From Candidatus Omnitrophota bacterium (GTDB lineage Bacteria > Omnitrophota > Gorgyraeia > Zapsychrales > JAHFFX01): a DNA stretch of 33,212 nucleotides. Positions 9,023 to 18,137 of this stretch are shown one piece after another. Made by a program: the position numbers and the translations under genes. The notes under the pieces are model-generated. The model was not told the DNA's origin. It saw only the letters and a list, made by a program, of their open reading frames with translations, and searched no databases. The stretch spans positions 1-33,212 of the forward strand of contig JAHFFW010000026.1 of the NCBI GenBank assembly GCA_023247725.1, read 5' to 3'. Position 1 is the stretch's first letter, and every line of letters starts with the position of its first letter.

Positions 9023-9566
9023 GCTCGATGATGTTGGTGGCTTCACAAAGATCCTTCGCAATAAAGTCAGGCCGGGTGGCCCATTGTTTCAAATGGCTGC
9101 GGGTATGTCCTCCGGAAAGCACAAAAATGGTTTTGCATCCGGCCCGACGGCCGGTTTCAATATCCGACTCGGTGTCGCCGATAAAAAAGGCATCTTTGAC
9201 CCGGTGAAGCGGCTGACGAACGAGTTTCATCGCCCGGATAATGGAGCCGATGGCAGGCTTGCGGCAGTCACAACCATGATCAGACCGATGGGTGCAATAA
9301 TAAATCCGGCGAATTTTCCCTTTGGCGCGTTTGATCGAGCCCATCATGTGCCGGGTGATCTGATCGAGTTTGCTTTGGGAATAAACCCCTTTCCCCACTC
9401 CGGCCTGATTTGAAACGATAAATAACGTGAATCCCTGTTCGGTCAAATGCCTTATCGCCTTGAGGGCCCTGGGAAGAAAACGAAAATCCTTGATGCGGGT
9501 CACATAATTGCCGTTGCCGGGAAAGGCATTGATGACACCGTCTCTGTCGAGGAAAATGACTTTCAT
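8955..9566 (-). CDS. gmhB: D,D-heptose 1,7-bisphosphate phosphatase (HAD-IIIA)
   Basis: Removes the 7-phosphate from D-glycero-D-manno-heptose 1,7-bisphosphate before nucleotide activation. The HAD motifs are FLDRDGVIN (D7 and D9 as nucleophile and acid), SNQAGVGKG, and GDTESDIETG. The family-specific zinc loop is present as CTHRSDHGCDCRKP. At 203 residues it is slightly long because of a basic C-terminal tail lying in the overlap with the next gene. HddA and HddC are encoded in the same operon near 20.5-22.3 kb, which favours the GDP-heptose route. Histidinol-phosphate phosphatase is the main alternative, but no his genes are present. Confidence 0.88.
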   Translation of the reverse strand: MKVIFLDRDGVINAFPGNGNYVTRIKDFRFLPRALKAIRHLTEQGFTLFIVSNQAGVGKGVYSQSKLDQITRHMMGSIKRAKGKIRRIYYCTHRSDHGCDCRKPAIGSIIRAMKLVRQPLHRVKDAFFIGDTESDIETGRRAGCKTIFVLSGGHTRSHLKQWATRPDFIAKDLCEATNIIEHEHSRHPRLRRSRAYKGRGSLV

Positions 9567-9602
9567 AAATAAGACCTTGAGTTTGTGTCACGCACCTCCA
9601 AC

Positions 9603-10373
9603 CTACACGCGCTTCTGCGACGCACTGTGCCTCATTTCCCAATACTTGGCATAACTCATGATCTGATACAACGAGGCAAAAAATGCGATCATAAATCCAA
9701 TAAATCCGTCCTTATAGCCCTTCTTGCCAAAATAGGACCGTGGGAATCGGTCGATCGTTCTCCAAATGGCCCGCCCCAGGCTCATCTTTCTGTCCGTCAT
9801 GATCCACTTTTGGGCCTCCAGAGTCGTCTGCCGGTTTAAACTGGCAAGAAAATGTTCGAAGTCTGGATAACCCTTATGAACAATATCCTTGGTCAAATGC
9901 CCAGTTTCGCCATCGAGAAAAACCCGCGGATGAACCGGCACTTCCTCGTATTTGAACCGGCTTTTTTTAAATAAACGCAATTTCCCCGCCGGATACCAGC
10001 CACTGTGCCGCACCCAGTAAGAACCAATATAATTTTTTAAAGGAACGGAATAGCCGGAAAATCTTTCATTGAGAATTGCTTGACTGATCTCCTCGCGTAA
10101 TTCCGGGCTTAGGGTTTCATCCGCATCGAGGCTGAGGACCCATTCGTTTTTGGCCTGGGCGTACGCCCAATTCCGATGGGTCCCTTCATTGTCCATCCGG
10201 CGATGAAAAATTTTTTGGGCCAAAGGTTCAGCTAGTGGCACCGTCCGGTCCGTGGATCCGTCATCGACGACAATAATTTCATCGGCCCACCCGTGAACGC
10301 TTTTCAAGCAATCTTCGATATTGGCTTCCTCATTCCGAGTGATCACCACGACGGAGACGGGGATTTTCGTCAT
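9603..10373 (-). CDS. Family 2 glycosyltransferase, WaaE/KdtX-like
   Basis: A 256-residue inverting GT-A enzyme. The N-terminus VSVVVITRNEEANIEDCL and the DDGSTD and LDADE (metal-binding) motifs are clear. The C-terminal part includes GSYWVRHSGWYP and KLRLFKK, as in the LPS-core beta-glucosyltransferase group (WaaE, LpsE). A hydrophobic stretch near the end (GFIGFMIAFFASLYQIMSY) suggests membrane association. The ATG at 10373 is preferred over a GTG at 10400, because the latter would translate a heptamer spacer. Substrate unknown; the context suggests sugar addition to a heptose-containing core. Confidence 0.85.
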   Translation of the reverse strand: MTKIPVSVVVITRNEEANIEDCLKSVHGWADEIIVVDDGSTDRTVPLAEPLAQKIFHRRMDNEGTHRNWAYAQAKNEWVLSLDADETLSPELREEISQAILNERFSGYSVPLKNYIGSYWVRHSGWYPAGKLRLFKKSRFKYEEVPVHPRVFLDGETGHLTKDIVHKGYPDFEHFLASLNRQTTLEAQKWIMTDRKMSLGRAIWRTIDRFPRSYFGKKGYKDGFIGFMIAFFASLYQIMSYAKYWEMRHSASQKRV

Positions 10374-10387
10374 TGAGCATCCGCGAT

Positions 10388-10400
10388 AGTCACAAGTCAC
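10388..10400. repeat. Heptamer spacer element AGTCACAAGTCAC
   Basis: A 13-base motif built from nearly two AGTCACA heptamers, sitting between the SurA-N-like gene and the GT2 gene. The identical 13-mer occurs at 19277-19289 within a larger spacer. It lies right before the GT2 start region. Confidence 0.5.
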
Positions 10401-10404
10401 TGTC

Positions 10405-11223
10405 CTATTTTATTTGGTCCATCTCCCACCAGGGCGTCTGCATGGCTTTTTCTCCGTCCTCCTTGGAAAAAAATGTATGCGTCTCGCTCACAAAGTAGCC
10501 CCAAAATAATTTCTTAAACTCCTCGTCATAAACCCGAAAATTCCCTTTGGATTCCTGGTCTTTCAAAAAATCCCGGTAAGCGTCGATGGGCTCGGGACCG
10601 GCTTGCTGAAAAATGACCCTTCCTCCATATTTATTGTACAGCGATTGATTGGTCTTACAGGCAAGGATGAATTGCGCGTTTACTTTCTTACGTGCCTCCC
10701 GAAGAGCATCGGCAACGTTTACTTTTTTTGCATCCTCTATTTCTTCCAGCTCTTCCTTAAGCTCTTTTCTTTTAAGCTTATCCAAATTTTCTTTTCGCAA
10801 CTCGCGCATCAATTCTGCCTGGCTTTTTTCCAATTCTTTTACATAGTCCTCTTGCGATAGCTGCTTGCCATCCTTAGAAACGTCTTGATCCTCCTGGGAT
10901 CCATCCAGCTTTCGGCTGAAATCCTGAATCTCCCGGTCCGTCGGCTCCAGATTATTTTCCCGGCGATACTGTTCGAGTAAAGCGCCGAAGATCAAAGCGG
11001 TTATTCTTTCTCTCCGAGAGCTTTCCACACAACTTTGGCGTTGGGGCCCATTCAGCTGATCGCCTTCGCATAGAGGATCGCTTTTCTCTACATCGGAAGC
11101 CAGAATGTCCTCGCCCAAAACAGTGGCAATGACTTTTCCGGATGCCGGCTGATCTGCACCATACGCCAAATTGCCCCAAGCGACGATCACCAAAGCGCCG
11201 AACAACAGTCGAACGGTTTTCAT
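10405..11223 (-). CDS. Exported SurA-N-like coiled-coil protein
   Basis: A 272-residue protein beginning with a signal peptide (MKTVRLLFGALVIVAW, cleavage likely after AYGA). The mature part starts VIATVLGEDILASDVE, the pattern at the N-terminus of SurA/PpiC-type chaperones. It is followed by charged, Lys/Glu-rich, strongly helical segments (about 115-190) likely to form a coiled coil. No parvulin PPIase domain is visible. The ATG at 11223 gives the signal peptide; an upstream in-frame start overlaps the aminotransferase. It may be a periplasmic chaperone or assembly factor for the envelope product; the role is inferred from context only. Confidence 0.7.
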   Translation of the reverse strand: MKTVRLLFGALVIVAWGNLAYGADQPASGKVIATVLGEDILASDVEKSDPLCEGDQLNGPQRQSCVESSRRERITALIFGALLEQYRRENNLEPTDREIQDFSRKLDGSQEDQDVSKDGKQLSQEDYVKELEKSQAELMRELRKENLDKLKRKELKEELEEIEDAKKVNVADALREARKKVNAQFILACKTNQSLYNKYGGRVIFQQAGPEPIDAYRDFLKDQESKGNFRVYDEEFKKLFWGYFVSETHTFFSKEDGEKAMQTPWWEMDQIK

Positions 11224-11231
11224 AAATGAAT

Positions 11232-12344
11232 TTAAACCTTTCCATTTACGAGCACTTTGATGGAATCGCATACGTACTTGACCTGCGAGCGGGTCAGGTG
11301 CGGAAACATGGGTAAGGACAGGATTTCATCGGCCACTTTTTCGGCGACCGGAAAATCCCCTTTCTGATAACCCAGCTCTTCATAGGCTTTTTGCAGATGC
11401 AAGGGAATGGGGTAATGGATGAGGACGTCAATATTTTTTTTCTTCATTCCGGCCATAACGGCGTCGCGATTCGCGACCCGGACCGCATACGTTTGATACA
11501 CATGGGTTCGGTCATTTTTCACCGGCGGTGGAATCACCCCATCTACTTTACGCAATTGCCGACGGTATTGCTCAGCCACCCCCTGCCGCATCTTGTTCCA
11601 GCGGTCCAAATGTTTTAATTTTTCCGACAAAACCACGGCCTGGACCGTATCGAGACGCGAATTGTGGCCTTTGATCTTGTGTTCATACCGACCAACCCGA
11701 CCATAATCGCGCAGCATGAGGGCCTTTGCATAAATTTTAGAATCATTCGTTACAATCATCCCGCCGTCGCCAAACGCACCGAGGCTCTTGGTAGGATAAA
11801 AACTGAAACATGCGGCATCGGCCAATGATCCAATTTTTTTTCCTTGGTATGTCGCACCGTGAGCTTGCGCCGCGTCTTCCACCACCTTGAGTCCGTGCGT
11901 CTTGGCCAAACTCAGTATGTCCTGCATATTGGCCGGCTGACCATAAATGTGCACCGGTAAGATGACCTTTGTCCTCGGCGTGATCGCGGCTTCCACGGCC
12001 TTTGTTTCCAAATTATAAGTTTCTTCTTCAATGTCCACAAAAACCGGCTTGGCGCCAGTGTAAGAAACGCAAAGCGCCGTGGCAATAAATGTGAATGTCG
12101 GTAGGATCACTTCGTCTCCCGGGCCAACATCCAAAGCCCCTAAGGCCAAATAGAGGGCATCTGTTCCGGAATTGACTCCAACGCCGTAGCGCGCTTTGCA
12201 ATACCGGGAAAATTCGGCCTCAAAGTCTTTCTCATCTTTTCCCAGAATGAAATCTCCGCGTTCAAAAACCTTTTGCAAGCGCCGATTCACCTTAACCTTG
12301 ACGGTCTGGTACTGTCCCTGAAAATCAATGAATTGAACTTTCAT
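11232..12344 (-). CDS. DegT/DnrJ/EryC1/StrS sugar aminotransferase
   Basis: A 370-residue PLP-dependent aminotransferase acting on a keto-sugar nucleotide. The canonical elements are in order: NSGTDALYLAL (phosphate binding), PTFTFIATA, VEDAAQAHGA (cofactor Asp) and the FSFYPTKSLGAFGDGG Schiff-base site with K186. This is the Lys-containing member, unlike the second DegT protein of the cluster at 19279-20496. It resembles the FdtB/DesV group that amin­ates 3-keto sugars, but regiochemistry cannot be read from sequence. It lies between the GT9 and SurA-N-like genes in the operon. Confidence 0.9.
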   Translation of the reverse strand: MKVQFIDFQGQYQTVKVKVNRRLQKVFERGDFILGKDEKDFEAEFSRYCKARYGVGVNSGTDALYLALGALDVGPGDEVILPTFTFIATALCVSYTGAKPVFVDIEEETYNLETKAVEAAITPRTKVILPVHIYGQPANMQDILSLAKTHGLKVVEDAAQAHGATYQGKKIGSLADAACFSFYPTKSLGAFGDGGMIVTNDSKIYAKALMLRDYGRVGRYEHKIKGHNSRLDTVQAVVLSEKLKHLDRWNKMRQGVAEQYRRQLRKVDGVIPPPVKNDRTHVYQTYAVRVANRDAVMAGMKKKNIDVLIHYPIPLHLQKAYEELGYQKGDFPVAEKVADEILSLPMFPHLTRSQVKYVCDSIKVLVNGKV

Positions 12345-12377
12345 ATTTTTTTTCTTCTTAAGCGGAAGCTATCGCCG

Positions 12378-13460
12378 TTATGACGGTGATAAAAATTTCG
12401 AGGTTTTGTCAAAAACTTCTTCGACCGAAAGGCCATTTAAACAGCTGAGATGATCACAATGGGACATCCGAAAATGCCGGTAACAAGGCCGGCATGCCAC
12501 TGCCCGCGCCGCCACGACGTGATCCTGCCTTCGACCCGGCGCATAGGGCCCATAAACGGTTTCATCGACGGGACCAAAAATGGAAACGGTTTTACCGCCG
12601 GCGGCAACCGTCACATGCAAGGGGCCGCCATCGTTGACTATCATCAGGCTTAGTTGTTGCGAAAGGGCCGCGAACTGACCAAGGGAGGTTTGTCCGCAGA
12701 GTTGATAGACCCTGCCGGCAATGAGCGCCTCAACTTTTCGGCACAACTCCAATTCTTTTTCGTCTCCCATCAGTATAATGGCGGCAGAAGCTTTTTCAAT
12801 TAATTTGTCCGCTAATTTTGCAAATTTTTCCGCCGGCCAGCGTTTTAAAACCGCGTCCTTGCCCCAACTGGCGCCTCCCCCCGGAATCAGTCCAACGTTC
12901 CGACGACCGACGAGTCCTTTTTTTTCCAGCCAATCGACCGCCCATTGGCGATCCTCGCCCAAAATAGAAATCTCTAACGGTGAAGATCGCGGCGTCAAAC
13001 CCAAATGGAACAAAAGGCTGTTATAAAAATCGACCACATGACGACCTTCATAACCGGTCAACGGGATTTTGGCGGTCAGGAAACGACTCCTTTTTCTGTA
13101 ATCAAATCCAATCCTTTGAGGGATCCCCGTGAGCCACAGCATAAAATTGAGCGACCCATTCAATGATAAATCAATCGCCGTGTCGTAGCGTTCCCGTTTG
13201 ATCTGGAAAAGGAAATCGCGAATTCGTCGGAGGTGCTGTATTCGGGATTTTTTCGCGCACGCCTCTAATTCGTCACGATTGTAAATGAACACCTTATCGA
13301 TCCTGGGATTGGCTTGGAGAAGCGGCGCGGTGCGTTCATTCGCCACAAAGCCAATGGAAATCCCGGGCAGGCCTTCTTTGAGCTGAGTGATGAAGGGTGT
13401 CGTGAACAAAACATCCCCGATGCCGAAGGGATTGATGATGAGGATCTTTTTTAAAAACAC
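12378..13460 (-). CDS. Family 9 glycosyltransferase (heptosyltransferase type)
   Basis: A 360-residue GT-B enzyme of the WaaC/WaaF/WaaQ family. The N-terminal LIINPFGIGDVLFTTPF loop, the central IPGGGASWGKDAVLKRWP donor region and the MIVNDGGPLHVTVAAGGKTVSIFGP C-terminal donor-binding stretch (split here, all seen in order) are typical. Four cysteines near the end (CRPC, HCDHLSC) match the usual C-terminal region. It starts with GTG at 13460, directly after the manC stop. With GDP-heptose genes present, a heptose donor is likely, although the usual donor is ADP-L,D-heptose. Confidence 0.9.
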   Translation of the reverse strand: MFLKKILIINPFGIGDVLFTTPFITQLKEGLPGISIGFVANERTAPLLQANPRIDKVFIYNRDELEACAKKSRIQHLRRIRDFLFQIKRERYDTAIDLSLNGSLNFMLWLTGIPQRIGFDYRKRSRFLTAKIPLTGYEGRHVVDFYNSLLFHLGLTPRSSPLEISILGEDRQWAVDWLEKKGLVGRRNVGLIPGGGASWGKDAVLKRWPAEKFAKLADKLIEKASAAIILMGDEKELELCRKVEALIAGRVYQLCGQTSLGQFAALSQQLSLMIVNDGGPLHVTVAAGGKTVSIFGPVDETVYGPYAPGRRQDHVVAARAVACRPCYRHFRMSHCDHLSCLNGLSVEEVFDKTSKFLSPS

Positions 13461-13461
13461 A

Positions 13462-14529
13462 TTAGATTTCTTTTCTTTTTTTTCCTTTAAGTGCGGTCAT
13501 CACATCGCGGAGTTTTTGGGATTGATCGATTTTACAGACCAACAGTGCGTCGTCCGTATCGACGATGGCCACACCGCTTAAACCCACGGCCGCAATCAAC
13601 CGGCCATTGCCCTTGATGAGCGTGCCTTGGCAATCAATCACCACATTACGGGGGGAGAAAACATTGCGGTTTTTATCTTTAGGCAGGAGATGATGCAAGG
13701 CCTCCCAGCTGCCGACATCGGACCAACCGATTTCACCGGCGGGCACGCATGCCACATGCAGAGATTTTTCCAGCACGCCGTAGTCGATAGAAATTGAAGG
13801 CAATTGATTCCAGATCCGGTTGGCCCAGCCCTGGGAATCATTCTTAAGAAACAATGAAAAAACTTCCGGCAGATAATTTTTTAATTCTTCCCGGATGACC
13901 GCTGCCTTCCACACAAACATGCCGCTATTCCAGAAATAATCTTTCCTTTTGACATATTGCCGAGCCTTTGCCAAGGGTGGTTTTTCGATGAATTGAACCA
14001 CTCGCCGGAAAATTCCCCTTCCTTTTTGCTTGCATCGTTCTATTTTGAGATAGCCAAAGCCTGTTTCCGGACGAGACGGAACAATGCCCAAGGTAACGAG
14101 GCGATCGGTGGCCGCAAGCTTTACGGCCTCGTCGATTTTCTCCCAAAAAACTTTTGGACGGGCAATCCAGTGATCCGACGGCAAAACCGCCGTGATCGCG
14201 TCGCGGTCCTTTCGATAAATCCGCGCGGTCGCCCAGCCGATCGCGGGGGCCGTATTCTTCCCGGAAGTTTCATAGAGAATATTTTGGGCCGGAATGCCAA
14301 AAGGCCGGCTCTCTTTTTGCACTAAAGTTTTGTAGCGAATGTTGGTGACCACGATGATATTCGCAGCCGGGATCTTCGCGGCCATTCGCTCCAGGGTCTG
14401 CTCATAAAGACTTTTTGAACCAATGATCGAAAGGAATTGTTTGGGCCGATGGCGGCGGCTTTCGGGCCAAAATCTTGTCCCGGAACCGCCGGCGAGGATA
14501 ACCGCAAAAAAATGATGATGGGTTGGCAT
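13462..14529 (-). CDS. manC: Mannose-1-phosphate guanylyltransferase
   Basis: Makes GDP-mannose from mannose 1-phosphate and GTP. The 355-residue length corresponds to the single-domain form without the phosphomannose isomerase part. Motifs: AVILAGGSGTRFWPESR (nucleotide loop), RPKQFL, PSDHW (metal site), ETGFGYLKIE and FIEKP, followed by the sugar-site WNSGMFVW and GWSDVGSWEAL. GDP-mannose could feed mannosylation, or a GDP-deoxysugar route if a dehydratase (gmd) lies elsewhere. Stop and downstream GTG are one base apart, so translation with the GT9 gene is probably coupled. Confidence 0.93.
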   Translation of the reverse strand: MPTHHHFFAVILAGGSGTRFWPESRRHRPKQFLSIIGSKSLYEQTLERMAAKIPAANIIVVTNIRYKTLVQKESRPFGIPAQNILYETSGKNTAPAIGWATARIYRKDRDAITAVLPSDHWIARPKVFWEKIDEAVKLAATDRLVTLGIVPSRPETGFGYLKIERCKQKGRGIFRRVVQFIEKPPLAKARQYVKRKDYFWNSGMFVWKAAVIREELKNYLPEVFSLFLKNDSQGWANRIWNQLPSISIDYGVLEKSLHVACVPAGEIGWSDVGSWEALHHLLPKDKNRNVFSPRNVVIDCQGTLIKGNGRLIAAVGLSGVAIVDTDDALLVCKIDQSQKLRDVMTALKGKKRKEI

Positions 14530-14556
14530 TAAAAACCTTTTTCGTTAATCGCAAGG

Positions 14557-15888
14557 CTACTCGTCTTCATTACCGAAACCGATGATGGGGGGTTCCATGT
14601 CCTTGTGTCGGGGCCAAAAAGAAAAAAACGGCTTACGGTCGATTTTGACGCTGGCTTTTTGGACCAGTTGCGGACCATGGGAACTTCCGACCTTCACCAC
14701 AAATTCCGTTTTTCCCAGAGGGGCCTTTGACCTTACGGTAAAAACGGCCTTCCCCTGGGCATTGGTCGTTTCTGAATTCTGTTCGCCCTCCGCCCAAAGG
14801 ACTGGCACATCATTTTTCAAACGAAATAGGGCTACCGGCACACCGGCGACCTTGCCCTTTTCCCCGACGAGCGAGACCACGATGTCCACCGAATCTTGTC
14901 CATCCGCTAAAAGTTCATCTTTCGAGGCGGTCACGGTGGATTTTTCTAGATCAATTGAATTCAGTGCAACCATCCCGATATGCCGCACACGGTTAGCCCC
15001 GTGGGCATCGGAAACCTGGACTTCAAAAATATATTCCCCGATTCTGTCCGGGGTGAATTGGATTGACGGCCTCTGCGTTTCGCTCAATTGCACCTTGCTT
15101 CCCGACGGGATTTGAATCACATTCCAGTGAAAGGTTAATGGTTCTCGATCAACATCAAAGGACGATTGTGCATCCAGCCAGACCTTTTGCGCCATTTTGA
15201 CGGGTGGCCACCAACCAGAAGCCGCCGCCTCAGGATGGATATTCACCACGGGCGGATGGTTTGATTCACCCGGGGAGGACAACTGTGGTTGATTCGGCAT
15301 GCGTTTGACTCGAAGAATAAATTCTTGGCGCTGGGGCTCCGGCGCCCAAATAACCATGTCCGAATAATAGGCCAGGGCAGAAAGTTCTCCGGAGCGGTGC
15401 TCGGACTTATATTGAGTGAGATCAAATCCTAATTCTTTAAGAAATCCCTCCATGGCAGAGTTATCCAGCCCGACGGCGGATCCCTTTTCTCCTTCTTGAG
15501 CGTTTTTCAATTCTTTTAAACAGGCCCTGATTGTCTTTTTGCTTCCATCCAAATAGGGGGTTACCAGAAACCGGGCATAAGAGCAAAGTCGCGGATCTCG
15601 GCTTTGTTTGGCCAGCGTTCGGAAACAATCCGATTTGAAGAACGTCGCCTGTTCTCCTTTGGGAGCAGTCCAATCCGGCGTGAAGGCATCGTCGGAAATC
15701 TTCGAACAAATCTCGGGGGCCTGGAAATCCTCCGCGACCTTACGGAAAAATCGATCCCTTTGCGTCGGGAAACTCAAATTTTCCTGGTACACCTCTTTGG
15801 GTGTACTTAAGGCCGGGCCCATTTTGGCGGCAAAAAAGGCAGCGATCACCATAACAAAAATAAAGAAAAAATTCAACAGGTAGCCCAT
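14557..15888 (-). CDS. Membrane-anchored protein with PKD- and Big-1-like domains
   Basis: A 443-residue exported protein. Residues 1-22 form an uncleaved anchor or signal. Residues ~40-130 form a Cys-containing helical region (about four Cys, including EICSK, DCFR, RLCSY and ACLK). Residues ~210-310 match a PKD-like beta-sandwich (NHPPVVNI..., LDAQSSFDVDREPLTFHW, GEYIFEVQVSDAHG). Residues ~320-420 match an invasin-type Big-1 domain (VTASKDELLADGQDS, TTNAQGKAVFTV). Such folds serve as stalks or binding modules on the cell surface. It directly follows the PIG-L deacetylase gene, so the two may work together in the periplasm. Function not known. Confidence 0.75.
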   Translation of the reverse strand: MGYLLNFFFIFVMVIAAFFAAKMGPALSTPKEVYQENLSFPTQRDRFFRKVAEDFQAPEICSKISDDAFTPDWTAPKGEQATFFKSDCFRTLAKQSRDPRLCSYARFLVTPYLDGSKKTIRACLKELKNAQEGEKGSAVGLDNSAMEGFLKELGFDLTQYKSEHRSGELSALAYYSDMVIWAPEPQRQEFILRVKRMPNQPQLSSPGESNHPPVVNIHPEAAASGWWPPVKMAQKVWLDAQSSFDVDREPLTFHWNVIQIPSGSKVQLSETQRPSIQFTPDRIGEYIFEVQVSDAHGANRVRHIGMVALNSIDLEKSTVTASKDELLADGQDSVDIVVSLVGEKGKVAGVPVALFRLKNDVPVLWAEGEQNSETTNAQGKAVFTVRSKAPLGKTEFVVKVGSSHGPQLVQKASVKIDRKPFFSFWPRHKDMEPPIIGFGNEDE

Positions 15889-15897
15889 GCCAACGCC

Positions 15898-17298
15898 TCA
15901 ATCAGGAGGAAGAACGAGCGTCCGCCAACCGGTTGTCTCCAACGGCCAATCCGAAAGCTGGGTTTTGACGCTCGTCAGGATATAATCGGGATTGTCCAAA
16001 CTCGCCAAAGGGAATTCAATTAATAGAATATCACCTTGACGGGAAAAATGCATATTTTTAACCAAGATGGGGTGCCTTCCATCGAATACCGAAATTTCAT
16101 CGCCAAATTTAAGATGGAGGCGGATCTTGGGCATCTTGGCAAAATCCTTCCCCTTTTTGTATCCCAGCAAATACAAATTGAGCCCCATCATCTCGGATTC
16201 CCAGCGATTGATATGCAGCCGAATCAGCAGGACCGCATTTTGCCGAGCATAGGTTACGTTCTGAATGAGATTGGCGGCCGAAGTTTGTCCGGTTGAATGG
16301 CTTTGCAGATTTTGCTTTAGTTCTTCTTCAGGCCAGGGAATCTCCTGACTCTGGTGGCCAAGCACAAGATCCGGCATCCGGGTAAAAAGTTCATTGCGTC
16401 GGACAAAAGAAAAAAGATATTTGGGATTGTAGGCATTCTGGCTTTTGAACCGGGCAATGGCCTGTTTTTTTTTCAAAATCTCGTCCGGATTTAATTCCAG
16501 GGTCAACCAAGTGAGATCCGTGTGGGCGAGTTTAGGCGGCGGTTCCAAACGCAAGTCTTCATGGGAACCACGGGGGAGCGGCCAGCGAACGATATGAACG
16601 ACATAGGCCAGGACGTCCGGAGGTGGAATTCGGCCGACCAAATCCCATAAAGCCACCCGAAGAAACAAATAAAAGGCCTGGTGATCGCCGTTGGTGTCAA
16701 TCGGCAAGGTCACGAAAACCTTGGTGGGCCGGAAATTGAGCAGGATTTTTTTGAGATCATTCAGGATGCTTTCCCCTTGAAAGGGCGCATCGTAAGAAAA
16801 GGTGTCTCGATAAGGCACCTTTGTCAAACGCGCCAGCATACTTTTGAAGGGTTTGATCTCGTTCCAATAACGCACAAAAATCGGCAGGGTTCCAAAATCC
16901 GGATAACCTAGAAAAATCAACTGATCTCAACTTAGTCCCAAGGACTGCATGGCCTCGACGGTTTCCTGCCGCCGAGTCTGGCCCATGAGGAGCAAACCTT
17001 TACGGGTCAGAATGGGATGTTTTTTAAAAACCAAAAAGGCGAGCTCGTTATTCTCCCCGAACGTGAGATAAACAATTCTTAGCGGAATTTTTTCCGCCAC
17101 AGCTTTTTGGATAATACCAGCGGTGCCAACGGCTTCATCATCGGGATGGGGCGCCAGAATAAGGACGCGGTCCTTTGGACTAAGATTGAAAGGACTAGGG
17201 TCCGTGCCGGCACAAACAGTTGAGGGTGACGGGATTCCAATCGTCAGGCCGAATTGAAGAACAAAAATATACTGCAATATTTTTCTTTTATTCTTCAA
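15898..17298 (-). pseudogene. Exported PIG-L/LmbE-type deacetylase with in-frame TGA
   Basis: One reading frame of 467 codons split by a TGA at 16927-16929 (codon 124). The first part has a signal-like N-terminus, then LILAPHPDDE (zinc ligands H51, D54) and QTRRQETVEAMQSLGLS. After the TGA the same frame continues DQLIFLGYPDFGT, exactly the next conserved block of the family, and later DTNGDHQAF with the third zinc ligand (about H206). Family members usually have a polar residue at the TGA position, so a CGA-to-TGA change is the simplest explanation. Neither half alone would hold the full metal site. It starts in a 4-base overlap with the GT2 gene upstream. Sequencing error or read-through remain possible. 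Confidence 0.8.
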
Positions 17299-18137
17299 AG
17301 TCGCTGCTTAAGCCGTCTAAAGGTTTTATAACGAATTTTAAAAAGCCGCAGAGGATTCCACCAGTAGCGGAACCGGATGAGGGCATAATCCTGTTGGCTC
17401 CGTGGGTGCGTCTTGATGCGCTCTTTCATGACGCCCGGATGAGTGCCAAAATAAACCGGAAACCGTTCCAGATTCCCATACGCATAATCTCCCAAACGTT
17501 CTTGACCGGCCAAGGAAGTAAAACCAATCCGCTCGGCATTGATCCGACGCTGGGTCATCACCTCTGCGCTATGAACCCAACCATAATGGTAAACGAAACA
17601 GTCGGTATTGATGCGGCGCAGGGGCCTTTTGTCTTTGCGTTCAAACCCATAGGCATCTCCGACGGAAATAATCTGGCCGTTATTGCGGATGACCCGGTCC
17701 TGCTTTTGATACCAACCGCTGTCATTGCGGTAACGGAAATAACTTCCAAAAAAATGCAACCAACGGAACCGCAGGGCATCCACATTTTGGTCATTCAAAT
17801 AACGGGTCATGGCCTTGTGAAGTTTCGGCAGATCATCTTCATGGATCACTTCATCCGATTGCAAATAAAATGCCCAGTCCCCCTGGCATTGGGCCAAGGC
17901 CAAATTCGTCTGGTAGCTGAGCACCTCTTTTCCCTGCGCCATATTCCAGTCATTCTGAATGATCTTGATCCGGCTGTCTTTCAAAGAACGAATGAGCTCT
18001 AAGGTTTGGTCCTCGGAGTTGCCCACGTTGACAATGAATTCATTGCACAAGGGAAGGATCGAACGGATCGATTCCAGAACCGGATAATTGAATTTGACGG
18101 CGTTGCGGGTAATGGTAAAACCGCTGATTTTCATCAT
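17295..18137 (-). CDS. Family 2 glycosyltransferase
   Basis: A 280-residue GT-A type enzyme. It starts MMKISGFTITRNAVKFNYP, with a shortened first motif, then VNVGNSEDQT in the place of the usual DxGSxDxT, and LQSDEVI as the metal-binding stretch. The rest is rich in aromatic residues and has a conserved HYGWVHSAEVM segment. This variant is common in LPS and capsule clusters, with unknown donor. The ATG lies directly after the TAA of the GT4 gene, and its end overlaps the deacetylase start by 4 bases, so all three are translationally linked. Confidence 0.82.
   Translation of the reverse strand: MMKISGFTITRNAVKFNYPVLESIRSILPLCNEFIVNVGNSEDQTLELIRSLKDSRIKIIQNDWNMAQGKEVLSYQTNLALAQCQGDWAFYLQSDEVIHEDDLPKLHKAMTRYLNDQNVDALRFRWLHFFGSYFRYRNDSGWYQKQDRVIRNNGQIISVGDAYGFERKDKRPLRRINTDCFVYHYGWVHSAEVMTQRRINAERIGFTSLAGQERLGDYAYGNLERFPVYFGTHPGVMKERIKTHPRSQQDYALIRFRYWWNPLRLFKIRYKTFRRLKQRL

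Noticed and set aside
8955-9061. Frameshift between the gmhB-like and GT28-like genes
   Set aside because: They are different families, each with its own proper N-terminus; the overlap is real but not a broken single gene.
16927-16929. Selenocysteine or a reassigned TGA codon
   Set aside because: The position is not catalytic, no SECIS-like evidence was established, and other genes here end properly with TGA, so reassignment does not fit.
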